From Sinimarinibacterium flocculans (lineage in GTDB: Bacteria; Pseudomonadota; Gammaproteobacteria; Nevskiales; Nevskiaceae), in the NCBI RefSeq assembly GCF_003201205.1, contig NZ_QICN01000004.1:1-64000 (forward strand): 64,000 nt of DNA, given 5' to 3'. Below the pieces are notes generated by a model, which was not told the origin of the DNA, searched no databases, and saw only the letters and a program-made list of their open reading frames with translations. Below, one piece after another: positions 6,728-16,028 of the stretch. A program made the position numbers and the translations under genes. Position 1 is the first letter of the stretch. The number at the start of each line of letters is the position of its first letter.

Positions 6728-9004
6728 TCAATGCACGACCACGCGCACGCGGCCCAGATTCTGGACCCGGCCGTAGCGCGTCTGTGCGTCGCCCTCGCGC
6801 TGCGCGGTGGCGCGCAACACGGCGAAATAGGTGCCCGGCTGGGGGTACGCGTGCGTCGCGTCCAGCGTGAGCCTGGCCTGACCCGGCGCGATCTCCGCCG
6901 TGACCGGAAACGAGCCTGTGCCCTCGAAGTCCCATTCGGCCGCGACCAGGCTGCCGGCGTCCGGCGGCAGTTCGATGACCGCCTCGAAGTTCACCGCCAC
7001 TCCGGCTGCAATCTCCGCTCGCACACCCCCGTTCACGCGCAGATCCACCACAGGCTGGATGCCGCCGCGATCCCGTGCGCCTGCCGGAACCTGCACCTGC
7101 GCGTCCTCGACCTGATAGCGCGTGTCGTGCGGTCGCCGCCCCTGTTCCACCCACGCGGCGAGATCGCGCAACCCCTGCTGCAGCACGCCGGAGAAGTTCA
7201 CCGTGCGCGCCTGCGCGGCCGGCGTCTGCGGATTGTCGTGCTGGGCGTGGTCGACGAACCACAGCGCGAACTGGCTTTCGTAGTCCGCGCCGAGCGCGGC
7301 GCGGACCTTGTTGCGATACCAATCGGCCTGCCAGGCCAGTGCGTCGATGTCCATCAGGCACTCGACGACGAGCATCTTGCCGCTGATGCGTCCGTCCGGC
7401 ACCGAGCCGGCGGTGCCGCTGGCGCCCAGCGGTCCGATCAGCACCTCGCGCTGCGGATACCGCGGCGTGCCGTCGGCCGTGCGGAACTGGTCCCAGCCGC
7501 AGTAGTCCGCGCTCGGCAGCTGGTGACGATGGTAGGTCTGCAACGCCAGCGCCCAGCGGTTGTCGATGCGCACGCGATCGCCGGCCGCCAGCGCGGCGAC
7601 GGCGGTCTGGTCGGAGGCCAGCGCGAAGCTGACGATACGGCCGTCGATCCACGCGATGGGAATGCTCTTGCCCGCCGCCGCGCCGCTGAGCACGACCAGG
7701 TGAGCGTCGGCGAAGTCGCGCTCCGGCACGGCGGCAAGTTCGGCCTTCTTGTGGAAGGCGTCAATCGTGCGGACGACGGTCGTGTCGAAGGTGAAGCACA
7801 GGCGGTCGAGCCCTTCGGCCGGATCGCTGCCCAGATAGCCGGGCTGGGTCCAGAAATCGTCGATATAGGTCGGGTCGAGCATCGGCACCAGCGGCGCGAC
7901 TTCGGAGAAGTAGCCGCTGCCGAGCGTCTCGTAGGCCCACCAGCCGCGCGGCGGGAAGCCCATGCGCGTGGCTTCGGACAGCGCGGCGCTTTCGCGGGCA
8001 TTGAGCGTGGCATGCGGATCGCCGCTGCCGCCGGGATCGATCGCGTCCATGATCGCCGGCAGCACGTTGCGCTCGCGCAGCACGCGCAATGCATGCATGC
8101 GGATCGTGAACATGCTCGGGATCGCGTTGGGGGTGGCCATGACGAAGGGCATGAAGCCATCCCAGATGCCGCGCGTGTTCTCGGCGCTGCCGATGGTCTG
8201 GTACGAGCCGCCGCTGCCGCCGAACAGATAGCCCCAGGGACGATGCTCGCCGTACATCTCGCGCGCCACCTGGCGCGAGAACTTCGCCGCGGCGGCATTG
8301 ACGCGATACGCCGCGATGGCCGGATCGGCCATGCCGGTGCGGTCCTTGCCGCCGAGATTGGTCTGGACGTAATAGGCGCCGCTGTCGAAGCTGAAACCCA
8401 GGTCGCCGGTGGCCACGTCGAAGGCGATCGGGAACGGGCCGACGTCCTCGTGCACCGCCAGCGGGTAGGTGTTGTGGAAGAAGCGCTTGCGGTACTGCGC
8501 CTGCGGCGGGAAGTAGAACGAGAAGCGCGCATCCGTGCCGGTGAAGCCGCCATGCACGTAGCGGTGCGGCGCCGGTGCGTCGCGCCATTCGTCGACGTCG
8601 ATGTAGGCGTCGCGATACGTCGGGTCGACCGTGTCCTCGGTGAGCGGGCCGTCCAGTTCTGTGGCGGCCGGCGGCGGCGTCGCCGTTCCGGCAGCCACGC
8701 GTTCGCCGCTGAGCGTGGACGAGCCGAAGAGGCCGAGCTTCGCCGAGCCGCTGAAGCGGTCGCCGTCGATCCGGGCCTTGAAGCGCACCGTGATCGGCAT
8801 TGGCTTGGCTGCTTTCATCTCCCAGCGCAATTCGCCGTCGGCACCGATGCTGCCGGCAATCTCGTGATTGCCCATCGGGCTCTCGATACGCCCGGTGAAC
8901 CCCGTGTCGACCGTCAGGATGTGCAGCTGCATGCGCTGCGGCCCGACCGGTGTGGTCATGGTGACGTCCCAGGTGCCCAGGACATGCGGTTCGGCGGCAC
9001 TCAT
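6728..9004 (-). CDS. Three-domain alpha/beta hydrolase: lipocalin-like barrel, hydrolase, PKD-like domain
   Basis: This is a 758-residue protein. Residues 8-103 form a small beta-rich domain (GTWDVTMTTPVGP ... KLGLFGSSTLSGERV). That domain is clearly homologous to the C-terminal domain of the molybdenum hydroxylase at 59023. The middle (about 130-650) is a tannase/feruloyl-esterase-like alpha/beta hydrolase with a candidate nucleophile S264 in FGGSGGSY and a late FVDHAQHD histidine. Residues about 680-758 read as a PKD-type Ig fold (EWDFEGTGSF ... THAYPQPGTY). No signal peptide is visible, although PKD domains are usually extracellular. ATG 9004 has a GGAGGAG 8 nt upstream. The substrate is unknown; ester hydrolysis is inferred from the fold only. 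Confidence 0.7.
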   Translation of the reverse strand: MSAAEPHVLGTWDVTMTTPVGPQRMQLHILTVDTGFTGRIESPMGNHEIAGSIGADGELRWEMKAAKPMPITVRFKARIDGDRFSGSAKLGLFGSSTLSGERVAAGTATPPPAATELDGPLTEDTVDPTYRDAYIDVDEWRDAPAPHRYVHGGFTGTDARFSFYFPPQAQYRKRFFHNTYPLAVHEDVGPFPIAFDVATGDLGFSFDSGAYYVQTNLGGKDRTGMADPAIAAYRVNAAAAKFSRQVAREMYGEHRPWGYLFGGSGGSYQTIGSAENTRGIWDGFMPFVMATPNAIPSMFTIRMHALRVLRERNVLPAIMDAIDPGGSGDPHATLNARESAALSEATRMGFPPRGWWAYETLGSGYFSEVAPLVPMLDPTYIDDFWTQPGYLGSDPAEGLDRLCFTFDTTVVRTIDAFHKKAELAAVPERDFADAHLVVLSGAAAGKSIPIAWIDGRIVSFALASDQTAVAALAAGDRVRIDNRWALALQTYHRHQLPSADYCGWDQFRTADGTPRYPQREVLIGPLGASGTAGSVPDGRISGKMLVVECLMDIDALAWQADWYRNKVRAALGADYESQFALWFVDHAQHDNPQTPAAQARTVNFSGVLQQGLRDLAAWVEQGRRPHDTRYQVEDAQVQVPAGARDRGGIQPVVDLRVNGGVRAEIAAGVAVNFEAVIELPPDAGSLVAAEWDFEGTGSFPVTAEIAPGQARLTLDATHAYPQPGTYFAVLRATAQREGDAQTRYGRVQNLGRVRVVVH

Positions 9005-9066
9005 CCGACGGGTCTCCTCCGGTCGTTGATGCAGCGGGCGCCGCCGGGCTTCGGCGGCGCCGGTAC

Positions 9067-10080
<1,014 letters not shown>

Positions 10081-11208
10081 TCACAGCGAGCGCGCGATGA
10101 CCATGCGCTGGATGTCGGAAGTGCCTTCGTAGATCTGGCAGACGCGCACGTCGCGGTAGATCTTGGCGAGCCCGAATTCTTCGAGATAGCCGTAGCCGCC
10201 GAGCGTCTGGATCGCACCGGAGCATACGGCTTCCGCGGTCTCCGAGGCGACCAGCTTGGCCATCGACGCCTCCTTGAGGCAGGGCGCGCCACTGTCCTTC
10301 ACCGCCGCCGCATGCAGCACGAGCTGACGCGCGGCTTCGAGGCGTGCCGCGAGGTCGGCGAGACGGAAGCCCACGGCCTGGTGATCGATGATCGCCTTGC
10401 CCATCGAGCGGCGTTCCTTGGCATAGCCGGCGGCGATTTCCAGCGCGGCGCGCGCCATGCCGATGCACTGCGCGGCGATGCCGATGCGACCGGCCTCCAG
10501 ATTCGACAGCGCGATGCGATAGCCCTGGCCCTCGGCGCCCAGGCGCAGGCTGTCCTCGATGCGCAGACCGTCGAAGCGCAGGCTGCAGGTGTCGGACGCG
10601 AGCTGGCCGAGCTTGTGCTCGACCTTGTCGACGACGTAACCCGGCCGGTCGGTCGGCACGAGAAAGGCGCTGATGCCCTTCTTGCCGGCGGCCGGATCGG
10701 TGACGGCGAAGACGATCGCGAGCCCGGCGATGCGGCCCGAGCTGATGAACTGCTTGCTGCCGTTGAGCACGTAGCCGCCGTCGACGCGTTCGGCGCGCGT
10801 GCGCAGCGCACTCGCGTCGGAGCCGGCATCGGCTTCGGTGAGCGCGAATGCGCCGATCATGCGGCCCGCCATCAGCTCCGGCAGGAAATGCTGCTGCTGT
10901 TCGGGACTGCCGTCCTTGAGCAGGGCCGAGACGATCAGGCTGTTCTGGATCGACAGGATGGTCGACAGCGCGCCATCGGCGGCCGCGATCTCGATCAGCG
11001 ACAGCGCGTAGGAAACGTAGTCGGCACCGGCGCCGCCGTGGTCCTCGGGCGCGGTCATGCCCATCAGGCCAAGTTCGGCGAGCTGTTCGAACAGCGCCGG
11101 CGGATAGGCGCGCGCCTGTTCGAACTGCGGCGCCTGTGGCCGGATCCGCGCCTGTGCGAACGCGCGCACGGAATCGGCAATGGCCTGCTGGGTTTCGTTG
11201 AGCAGCAT
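10081..11208 (-). CDS. Acyl-CoA dehydrogenase, short/medium-chain type with canonical Glu
   Basis: This 375-residue FAD enzyme introduces an alpha,beta double bond into an acyl-CoA. It has the ACAD signature ALTEADAGSDASALRT and a conserved FVSS-like region (NGSKQFISSGRIA). The C-terminal YEGTSDIQR motif carries the MCAD-type catalytic Glu, absent from most other ACADs in this window, so this one looks like a self-sufficient homotetramer. It is divergent from the ACAD pair at 11350; the shared 141-nt gap holds the promoters (GATAAT at 11336-11341 could serve the plus side). No strong ribosome binding site was seen. Confidence 0.9.
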   Translation of the reverse strand: MLLNETQQAIADSVRAFAQARIRPQAPQFEQARAYPPALFEQLAELGLMGMTAPEDHGGAGADYVSYALSLIEIAAADGALSTILSIQNSLIVSALLKDGSPEQQQHFLPELMAGRMIGAFALTEADAGSDASALRTRAERVDGGYVLNGSKQFISSGRIAGLAIVFAVTDPAAGKKGISAFLVPTDRPGYVVDKVEHKLGQLASDTCSLRFDGLRIEDSLRLGAEGQGYRIALSNLEAGRIGIAAQCIGMARAALEIAAGYAKERRSMGKAIIDHQAVGFRLADLAARLEAARQLVLHAAAVKDSGAPCLKEASMAKLVASETAEAVCSGAIQTLGGYGYLEEFGLAKIYRDVRVCQIYEGTSDIQRMVIARSL

Positions 11209-11349
11209 GGGGGTCCGGAGAACGCGGAAATCGGAGTCGACGGCAGTCTAGCGGCGCGTTTTCCGCAGCCGAAGGGCGCGGCCACGGCAGGCAATTCTGT
11301 CTGCGTACCCGGTCATGCTCCGGCGCAGGGGCGACGGGATAATGCGTGG

Positions 11350-12534
11350 ATGAGCCAAGCCCCGGAAGCCCTGCGCACGGAGGTGCGTGCGTGGCTGCAG
11401 AACAACATCCCGCGCGACTGGCGTGCCGCGATGACCGGCACCGACCAGGATGCCTTCGTGCGCGCGCAGCGCGAGTGGTTCGGCAAGCTGGTAAAGGCCG
11501 GCTACGCCACGCCGCACTGGCCCGAAGGCTGGCCCGGCGGCGGACGTTCGCTGGCCGAGCAGAAGATCATCTACGAGGAAGTCGCGCGCGCCGACGCGCC
11601 GCGCCTGATCCTGTTCTTCGTCGCGCTCTACCACGCGGCCTGCACGCTGATCGAGTGGGGCACCGACGAGCAGAAGCGCGCGCACCTGCCGGGCATTCTC
11701 GACGGCAAGCTCTGGTGCCAGGGCTTCTCCGAGCCGAACGCGGGCTCTGATCTCGCCGCGGTGCGCACGCGCGCCGAGCTGCGCGGCGACCGCTACGTGA
11801 TCAACGGCCAGAAGATCTGGTCGACGCTGGCGCAGCACGCCGACTACTGCCTGTTACTGGTGCGCACCGACACCGCCGGACCGCCGCAGGCCGGGCTGAC
11901 CTACCTGCTGCTCGACATGCGCAGCAAGGGCGTGTCGGTGCGGCCCATCGCGCAGATCACCGGCGACGACGAGTTCTCGGAAATCTTCCTCGACGATGTC
12001 GAGGTGCCGGTGTCCGATCGCGTCGGCGGGGAAGGGCAGGGCTGGGCGGTCGCGCAGTCGACGCTGGCCTCCGAGCGCGGCCTGACGCTGGTCGAGCTGT
12101 CACACCGCATGCGCTACGCGCTGAACCGGATCACCGGCCTGATGCGCGCGCGCGGCGTCGCGGGCGATGCGGCTCTGCGTCGCGACCTCGGGCGTCTGGC
12201 GCCGAAGGTCGATGCCGCCTGCGCGTTGGCCGACCAGTACCTGCTCAAGCGCATCGAGAACACCGAGGCGCCGGGCGACGCCTCCATCGTCAAGCTGCAC
12301 TACGCGCGCACGCTGCGCGATTTCACCGCGCTGGGCCTGCGCATCGCCGGCCTGCAGGGCCAGTACCGCGAGCCCTTCATTCGCGGCGGTGGCATGGAGA
12401 CCGGCAACTGGCCGTTCGACTTCATGAACTCCTACAACTGGACCATCGCCGGCGGCAGCGACGAGATCCAGCGCAACATCATCGCCGAGCGCATGCTGGG
12501 CATGCCGCGCGAACCCAAGGACTGGCGCCTGTGA
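11350..12534 (+). CDS. Acyl-CoA dehydrogenase, larger subunit of a heteromeric pair
   Basis: This 394-residue ACAD of the FadE/ChsE type has an N-terminal helical domain, GFSEPNAGSDLAAVRTRAEL and NGQKIWSTLAQHADY in the middle domain, and ends with AGGSDEIQRNIIAERML. The MCAD-type YEGT Glu is missing. Its stop overlaps the start of a second, shorter ACAD (GTGA). This arrangement is known from alpha2beta2 steroid side-chain dehydrogenases, where neither subunit is active alone. ATG 11350 was chosen from alignment with the family start, and because the upstream open frame is antisense to the previous gene. A bulky substrate is likely. Confidence 0.88.
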   Translation: MSQAPEALRTEVRAWLQNNIPRDWRAAMTGTDQDAFVRAQREWFGKLVKAGYATPHWPEGWPGGGRSLAEQKIIYEEVARADAPRLILFFVALYHAACTLIEWGTDEQKRAHLPGILDGKLWCQGFSEPNAGSDLAAVRTRAELRGDRYVINGQKIWSTLAQHADYCLLLVRTDTAGPPQAGLTYLLLDMRSKGVSVRPIAQITGDDEFSEIFLDDVEVPVSDRVGGEGQGWAVAQSTLASERGLTLVELSHRMRYALNRITGLMRARGVAGDAALRRDLGRLAPKVDAACALADQYLLKRIENTEAPGDASIVKLHYARTLRDFTALGLRIAGLQGQYREPFIRGGGMETGNWPFDFMNSYNWTIAGGSDEIQRNIIAERMLGMPREPKDWRL

Positions 12535-13556
12535 ACGCAGAACTGAGCGAACTGCGCGACAGCGCGCGGCAGGTGCTCGCCGCCGAAGGCCTGGCGGCAC
12601 CCGAGGACAAGACCTGGCCGCTGGCGCTCGATCTGGGCTGGCTGCTGGTGGCCGTGCCGGAGGCGCAGGGCGGACTCGGGCAGGGCCTCGCCGGCGCTTG
12701 CGCCTTCCATGCGGAGATGGGCCGCAGCCTGTGCGCCGCACCGTACCTGCCGGCGATGCTGGCGATGGAGGCGGCGATCCACGCCGGTCGCGAGGACTGG
12801 ATCGAGCGTCTGGGGGCGAGCGGCTTCGTCACGGCGCCGCTGGTCGACCCGACGCTGACGATCACGGATGGCGGCATCGTTGCCGGGATGGCGAGCGCCG
12901 TGCCGTCGGCCGATCGCGCCAGCCATGTGCTGCTCGGCAGCGAAGCCGGCGATTGCGTCGCCCTGGTGGCGCTGCAGCAGGCCGGCATCGACGCCCGTCA
13001 TCGTGAGACCTGGGATACGACACGGCGGCTGTTCGACCTGCGTTTCGACAACGTCGCGGGGGACCCGTCGCTGGTGCTCGCGCGCGGCAACGATGCGCAC
13101 GTGCTGAGCCGTCGCTTGGCGACGCATCGCGACTTCGCGCTCGCGGCGGATGCGGTGGGCGGCGCGGCCACAGCGCTGGAGATGACGGTCGAGTACCTGA
13201 AGACGCGGCGCCAGTTCGGTCGCCCGCTGGCGCTGTTCCAGGCGCTCAAGCACCGTTGCGCCGATCTCAAGGCGCGCATCGCGGCGGCCGAAGCCCTGCT
13301 CGCCGACAGCCTGGTGCGCGTCGGCACCGAAGTCGACAGCGAACGGGCCGAAGCCCTCGGCAAGGCGGCAAAGAGCTTTGCCGTCAGCGCCTACGCGGCC
13401 GTGGCCGAGGAGATGCTGCAGCTGCATGGCGGCATCGGCATGACGGCGGAGCACGCCTGCCACCTGTTCCTCAAGCGCGCACTGCTCGACGAACAGCTCG
13501 GGCGCTGTACGAGCTACGAGCTTGATGTTGCGGATACCCTGCTGGGGGCCGGCTGA
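12531..13556 (+). CDS. Acyl-CoA dehydrogenase, smaller subunit of a heteromeric pair
   Basis: This 341-residue, degenerate ACAD starts with a GTG overlapping the upstream ACAD stop. It keeps the C-terminal helical domain (KTRRQFGRPLALFQALKHRC and LQLHGGIGMTAEHACHLFLK). The middle beta domain is shortened, and the canonical SEP-NAGSD FAD-binding segment and the catalytic YEGT motif are missing. This is the usual pattern of the partner subunit in heteromeric ACADs, which supplies part of the FAD or substrate pocket. Coupling to the larger subunit is strong evidence for a complex. The substrate is unknown. Confidence 0.87.
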   Translation: MNAELSELRDSARQVLAAEGLAAPEDKTWPLALDLGWLLVAVPEAQGGLGQGLAGACAFHAEMGRSLCAAPYLPAMLAMEAAIHAGREDWIERLGASGFVTAPLVDPTLTITDGGIVAGMASAVPSADRASHVLLGSEAGDCVALVALQQAGIDARHRETWDTTRRLFDLRFDNVAGDPSLVLARGNDAHVLSRRLATHRDFALAADAVGGAATALEMTVEYLKTRRQFGRPLALFQALKHRCADLKARIAAAEALLADSLVRVGTEVDSERAEALGKAAKSFAVSAYAAVAEEMLQLHGGIGMTAEHACHLFLKRALLDEQLGRCTSYELDVADTLLGAG

Positions 13557-13672
13557 TGCGCCGGATGTCGGCATGCGTCAAATGTCGAATGGCTCGCAGA
13601 AGATGCCGGGATAGCCGGCGCGCCGACTCCTAGAATGCTTCGATCCCCCCACTTCCAGAACGACGGACCCCC

Positions 13673-14656
13673 ATGTTCTCTGCAATCCTGATCAACAAGA
13701 CCGACGCCGGACAGAGCGTCGAACTGACCCAGATCGACGAGGCCCAGCTGCCCGAGGGCGACGTCACCGTCGACGTGGAGTACTCCACGCTCAACTACAA
13801 GGACGGCTTGGCCATCACCGGCAAGTCGCCGGTCGTGCGCAAGTTCCCGATGGTGCCGGGCATTGACATCGCCGGCACCGTCAGCGACAGCAGCCACGCC
13901 GACTGGAAGAAGGGCGACAAGGTCGTGCTCAACGGCTGGGGCGTCGGCGAGACGCACTGGGGCGGCCTCGCGCAGAAGGCGCGCCTCAAGGGTGACTGGC
14001 TGGTGCCGCTGCCCAGTGCGTTCAGCAGCAAGCAGGCCATGGCCATCGGCACCGCGGGCTACACCGCGAGCCTGTGCGTCGAGGCGCTGGTCAACGCCGG
14101 GGTGAAGCCCGAGCAGGGCGAGGTGCTGGTCACCGGCTCGACCGGTGGCGTCGGCAGCGTCGCCATCGCCCTGCTGGCCAAGGCCGGCTACAAGGTCGTT
14201 GCGGCGACCGGCAAGGCCGCCGAGGGCGACTACCTCAAGCAACTCGGCGCCAGCGGCGTGATCGACCGCGCCGAACTGGCCGCGGCCGGCAAGCCGCTGC
14301 AGAAGGAGCGCTGGGCCGGCGTCGTCGACTCGGTCGGCAGCCACACGCTGGCCAATGCCTGCGCGCAGACGCGCTACGGCGGCGCCGTCGCCGCCTGCGG
14401 CCTGGCCCAGGGCATGGATTTTCCGGCCTCGGTCGCACCGTTCATCCTGCGCGGCGTGTCGCTGCTCGGCATCGACAGTGTGATGGCGCCCAAGGCGCGG
14501 CGCCTGACCGCCTGGGAGCGCCTCGGTCGCGACCTCAACCCGGCCGCGCTCGAACTGATCGCCAGGGAAATCGCGCTCGCCGACGCCATCCAGGCCGGCG
14601 CCGACCTGATCGCCGGCAAGGTGCGCGGCCGTCTGGTCGTCAACGTCAATCAGTAA
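13673..14656 (+). CDS. acuI: AcuI/YhdH-type quinone oxidoreductase (acrylyl-CoA reductase family)
   Basis: This 327-residue zinc-independent medium-chain dehydrogenase/reductase has the YhdH/AcuI features. These are [13 protein letters not shown], the substrate-loop [14 protein letters not shown], the cofactor motif [14 protein letters not shown] and a late [13 protein letters not shown]. AcuI reduces acryloyl-CoA to propionyl-CoA with NADPH. In a propionyl-producing catabolic region it could detoxify acryloyl-CoA or reduce a similar short enoyl-CoA. A TAGAAT -10-like box lies about 40 nt upstream. It is monocistronic; a long palindromic repeat follows. Confidence 0.88.
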   Translation: MFSAILINKTDAGQSVELTQIDEAQLPEGDVTVDVEYSTLNYKDGLAITGKSPVVRKFPMVPGIDIAGTVSDSSHADWKKGDKVVLNGWGVGETHWGGLAQKARLKGDWLVPLPSAFSSKQAMAIGTAGYTASLCVEALVNAGVKPEQGEVLVTGSTGGVGSVAIALLAKAGYKVVAATGKAAEGDYLKQLGASGVIDRAELAAAGKPLQKERWAGVVDSVGSHTLANACAQTRYGGAVAACGLAQGMDFPASVAPFILRGVSLLGIDSVMAPKARRLTAWERLGRDLNPAALELIAREIALADAIQAGADLIAGKVRGRLVVNVNQ

Positions 14657-14683
14657 GACAGTCTTTATGTAGGAGCGGCGTAG

Positions 14684-14716
14684 GGTGGGTTAGCGCCGAG
14701 AGGCGCGTAACCCACC
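14684..14716. repeat. GGGTGGGTTA palindromic intergenic repeat
   Basis: GGTGGGTTAGCGCC and GGCGCGTAACCCACC form a long imperfect stem around GAGA. The sequence GTAGGGTGGGTTA...TAACCCACC is a common dispersed intergenic repeat in gammaproteobacteria (general knowledge). It probably also terminates acuI transcription, and is preceded by the repeat-like TGTAGGAGCGGC. Confidence 0.65.
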
Positions 14717-14740
14717 GGCCTTGCGAACAGGAGGTCAACG

Positions 14741-14980
14741 ATGATCGGCATGGACGGCGACAAGTGCCCTTTCACCTTCAACTTCGATCCGGCGACCTTC
14801 AAGGTCGGCGACACCGTGAGCTACCGGGTGCCCAAGCTCGGTGACTTTCCGTTCGCGGCGCAGATCGTCGCCGTGTTCGACGACCACATCGACATCGTTA
14901 ATCCGGCCGAGCCGGACAAGGTGCTGCAGGCGACGCGCGAAGCGCGCCCGGTCGTCAGCGACGAGCAGGCATTGAGCTGA
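14741..14980 (+). CDS. Small orphan protein, 79 residues
   Basis: The ATG follows a perfect AGGAGG with 6-nt spacing, which strongly supports translation. The protein (starting MIGMDGDKCPF) reads like a small beta barrel: GDTVSYRVPKLGDFPFAAQI, then VAVFDDHIDIVNP. This is the rhythm of an SH3/OB-like or hibernation-type domain. I do not recognise the family. It is acidic, with one Cys and no membrane segment. It lies alone between the acuI repeat and the operator of the next operon. Confidence 0.7.
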   Translation: MIGMDGDKCPFTFNFDPATFKVGDTVSYRVPKLGDFPFAAQIVAVFDDHIDIVNPAEPDKVLQATREARPVVSDEQALS

Positions 14981-15000
14981 ACCGCGACGATCGCCGATAA

Positions 15001-15016
15001 TCAACAGCACTGTTGT
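15001..15016. promoter_or_regulatory. Regulon palindrome, site 1 (E1/Rieske/ACAD operon)
   Basis: TCAACA-GCAC-TGTTGT is a palindromic site; CAACAG-CA-CTGTTG gives perfect 6-bp arms. It is preceded by ATAA and followed directly by TATAGT, a -10-like hexamer. It lies 35 nt before the E1-alpha start. The same 6-4-6 layout recurs at 31505, 33268, 33339 and 46224. The position over the promoter suggests a repressor operator. Confidence 0.65.
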
Positions 15017-15050
15017 ATAGTGGCGTGAAAGCGCGCAGACAGGAGAACGC

Positions 15051-16028
15051 ATGAGTACCCCGACATTCACGCCCCAGGTCCTGCTGGAAGTCTGGCGCAA
15101 GGCGCGGCAGATCAATCTGATCGACGAGAAGTTCCGCGGCCTGTTGCGCTCCGGGCGTCTGGCGGCGGTGTACTACTCGCCGCGTGGGCAGGAGATCCTC
15201 GCCGCGGCGATGGGCGTGCACCTGCAGCCCACGGACTACCTGGTCACCACCTACCGCGGCATCCACGACCAGCTCGCCAAGGGTATTCCGCTCAAGCCGC
15301 TGTTCGCCGAGTACTACGCCAAGGCCACCGGCGCCTGCAAGGGCAAGGGCGGGCCGATGCACATCACGCATCCGGAGACGGGCGTGATGGTCACCACCGG
15401 CATCGTCGGCAGCGGGCTGCCGATCGCCAACGGCCTGGCCTGGGCCTCGCAGCTCAAGAAGGACGGCCGCGTCACGCTGGTCACCTTCGGCGACGGTGCA
15501 TCGAACATCGGCGCCTTCCACGAGGCACTGAACATGGCCGGCCTGTGGAAGCTGCCGGTGATCTTTCTGTGCCAGAACAACCTTTACGGCGAGTCGAGCA
15601 AGTACGAGAAGTGCACCTCGGTCGACCACATCGGCGAGCGTGCGGCCAGCTACAAGATGCCGGGCGTCACCGTCGACGGCAACGATGCCGAGGCGATGTG
15701 GCGCGCCTCTGCCGACGCAGTTGCGCGGGCACGCGCCGGCGAGGGCCCGACGCTGATCGAGGCCAAGACCTTCCGCTTCATGGGGCACTACTTCGGCGAT
15801 CCGGGGGCGTACATCCCCAAGGAGGAGTACGAAGCCCACCTGGCCAAGGACCCGATGCCGAAGACGCGCGCCGCGGTGCTCGCCAGCGGCATCGCGACCG
15901 AGGCCGATCTCGAGAAATACGACGCCGAGGTCAATGCCAAGATCGAGGAGGCGCTGCAGTTCGCCGCCGACAGCCCGTTCCCGGATGTCGGCGAGATCGA
16001 TATCGACGTCTATGGAGCCGCGGCATGA
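15051..16028 (+). CDS. 2-oxoacid/acetoin dehydrogenase E1 alpha subunit
   Basis: This 325-residue thiamine-diphosphate enzyme subunit has the TPP/Mg motif GDGASNIGAFHEALNMA (147-163) with the closing NN at 176-177. It also has the active-site loop region THPETGVMVTTGIVGSGLP. In such complexes E1 decarboxylates a 2-oxoacid (or cleaves acetoin) and acylates the lipoyl arm of E2. Length and sequence resemble AcoA/PdhA of the heterotetrameric class. ATG follows AGGAGAACGC. It overlaps E1-beta by 4 nt. The real substrate cannot be read from sequence, and no E2 catalytic domain or E3 is in the operon. Confidence 0.9.
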   Translation: MSTPTFTPQVLLEVWRKARQINLIDEKFRGLLRSGRLAAVYYSPRGQEILAAAMGVHLQPTDYLVTTYRGIHDQLAKGIPLKPLFAEYYAKATGACKGKGGPMHITHPETGVMVTTGIVGSGLPIANGLAWASQLKKDGRVTLVTFGDGASNIGAFHEALNMAGLWKLPVIFLCQNNLYGESSKYEKCTSVDHIGERAASYKMPGVTVDGNDAEAMWRASADAVARARAGEGPTLIEAKTFRFMGHYFGDPGAYIPKEEYEAHLAKDPMPKTRAAVLASGIATEADLEKYDAEVNAKIEEALQFAADSPFPDVGEIDIDVYGAAA

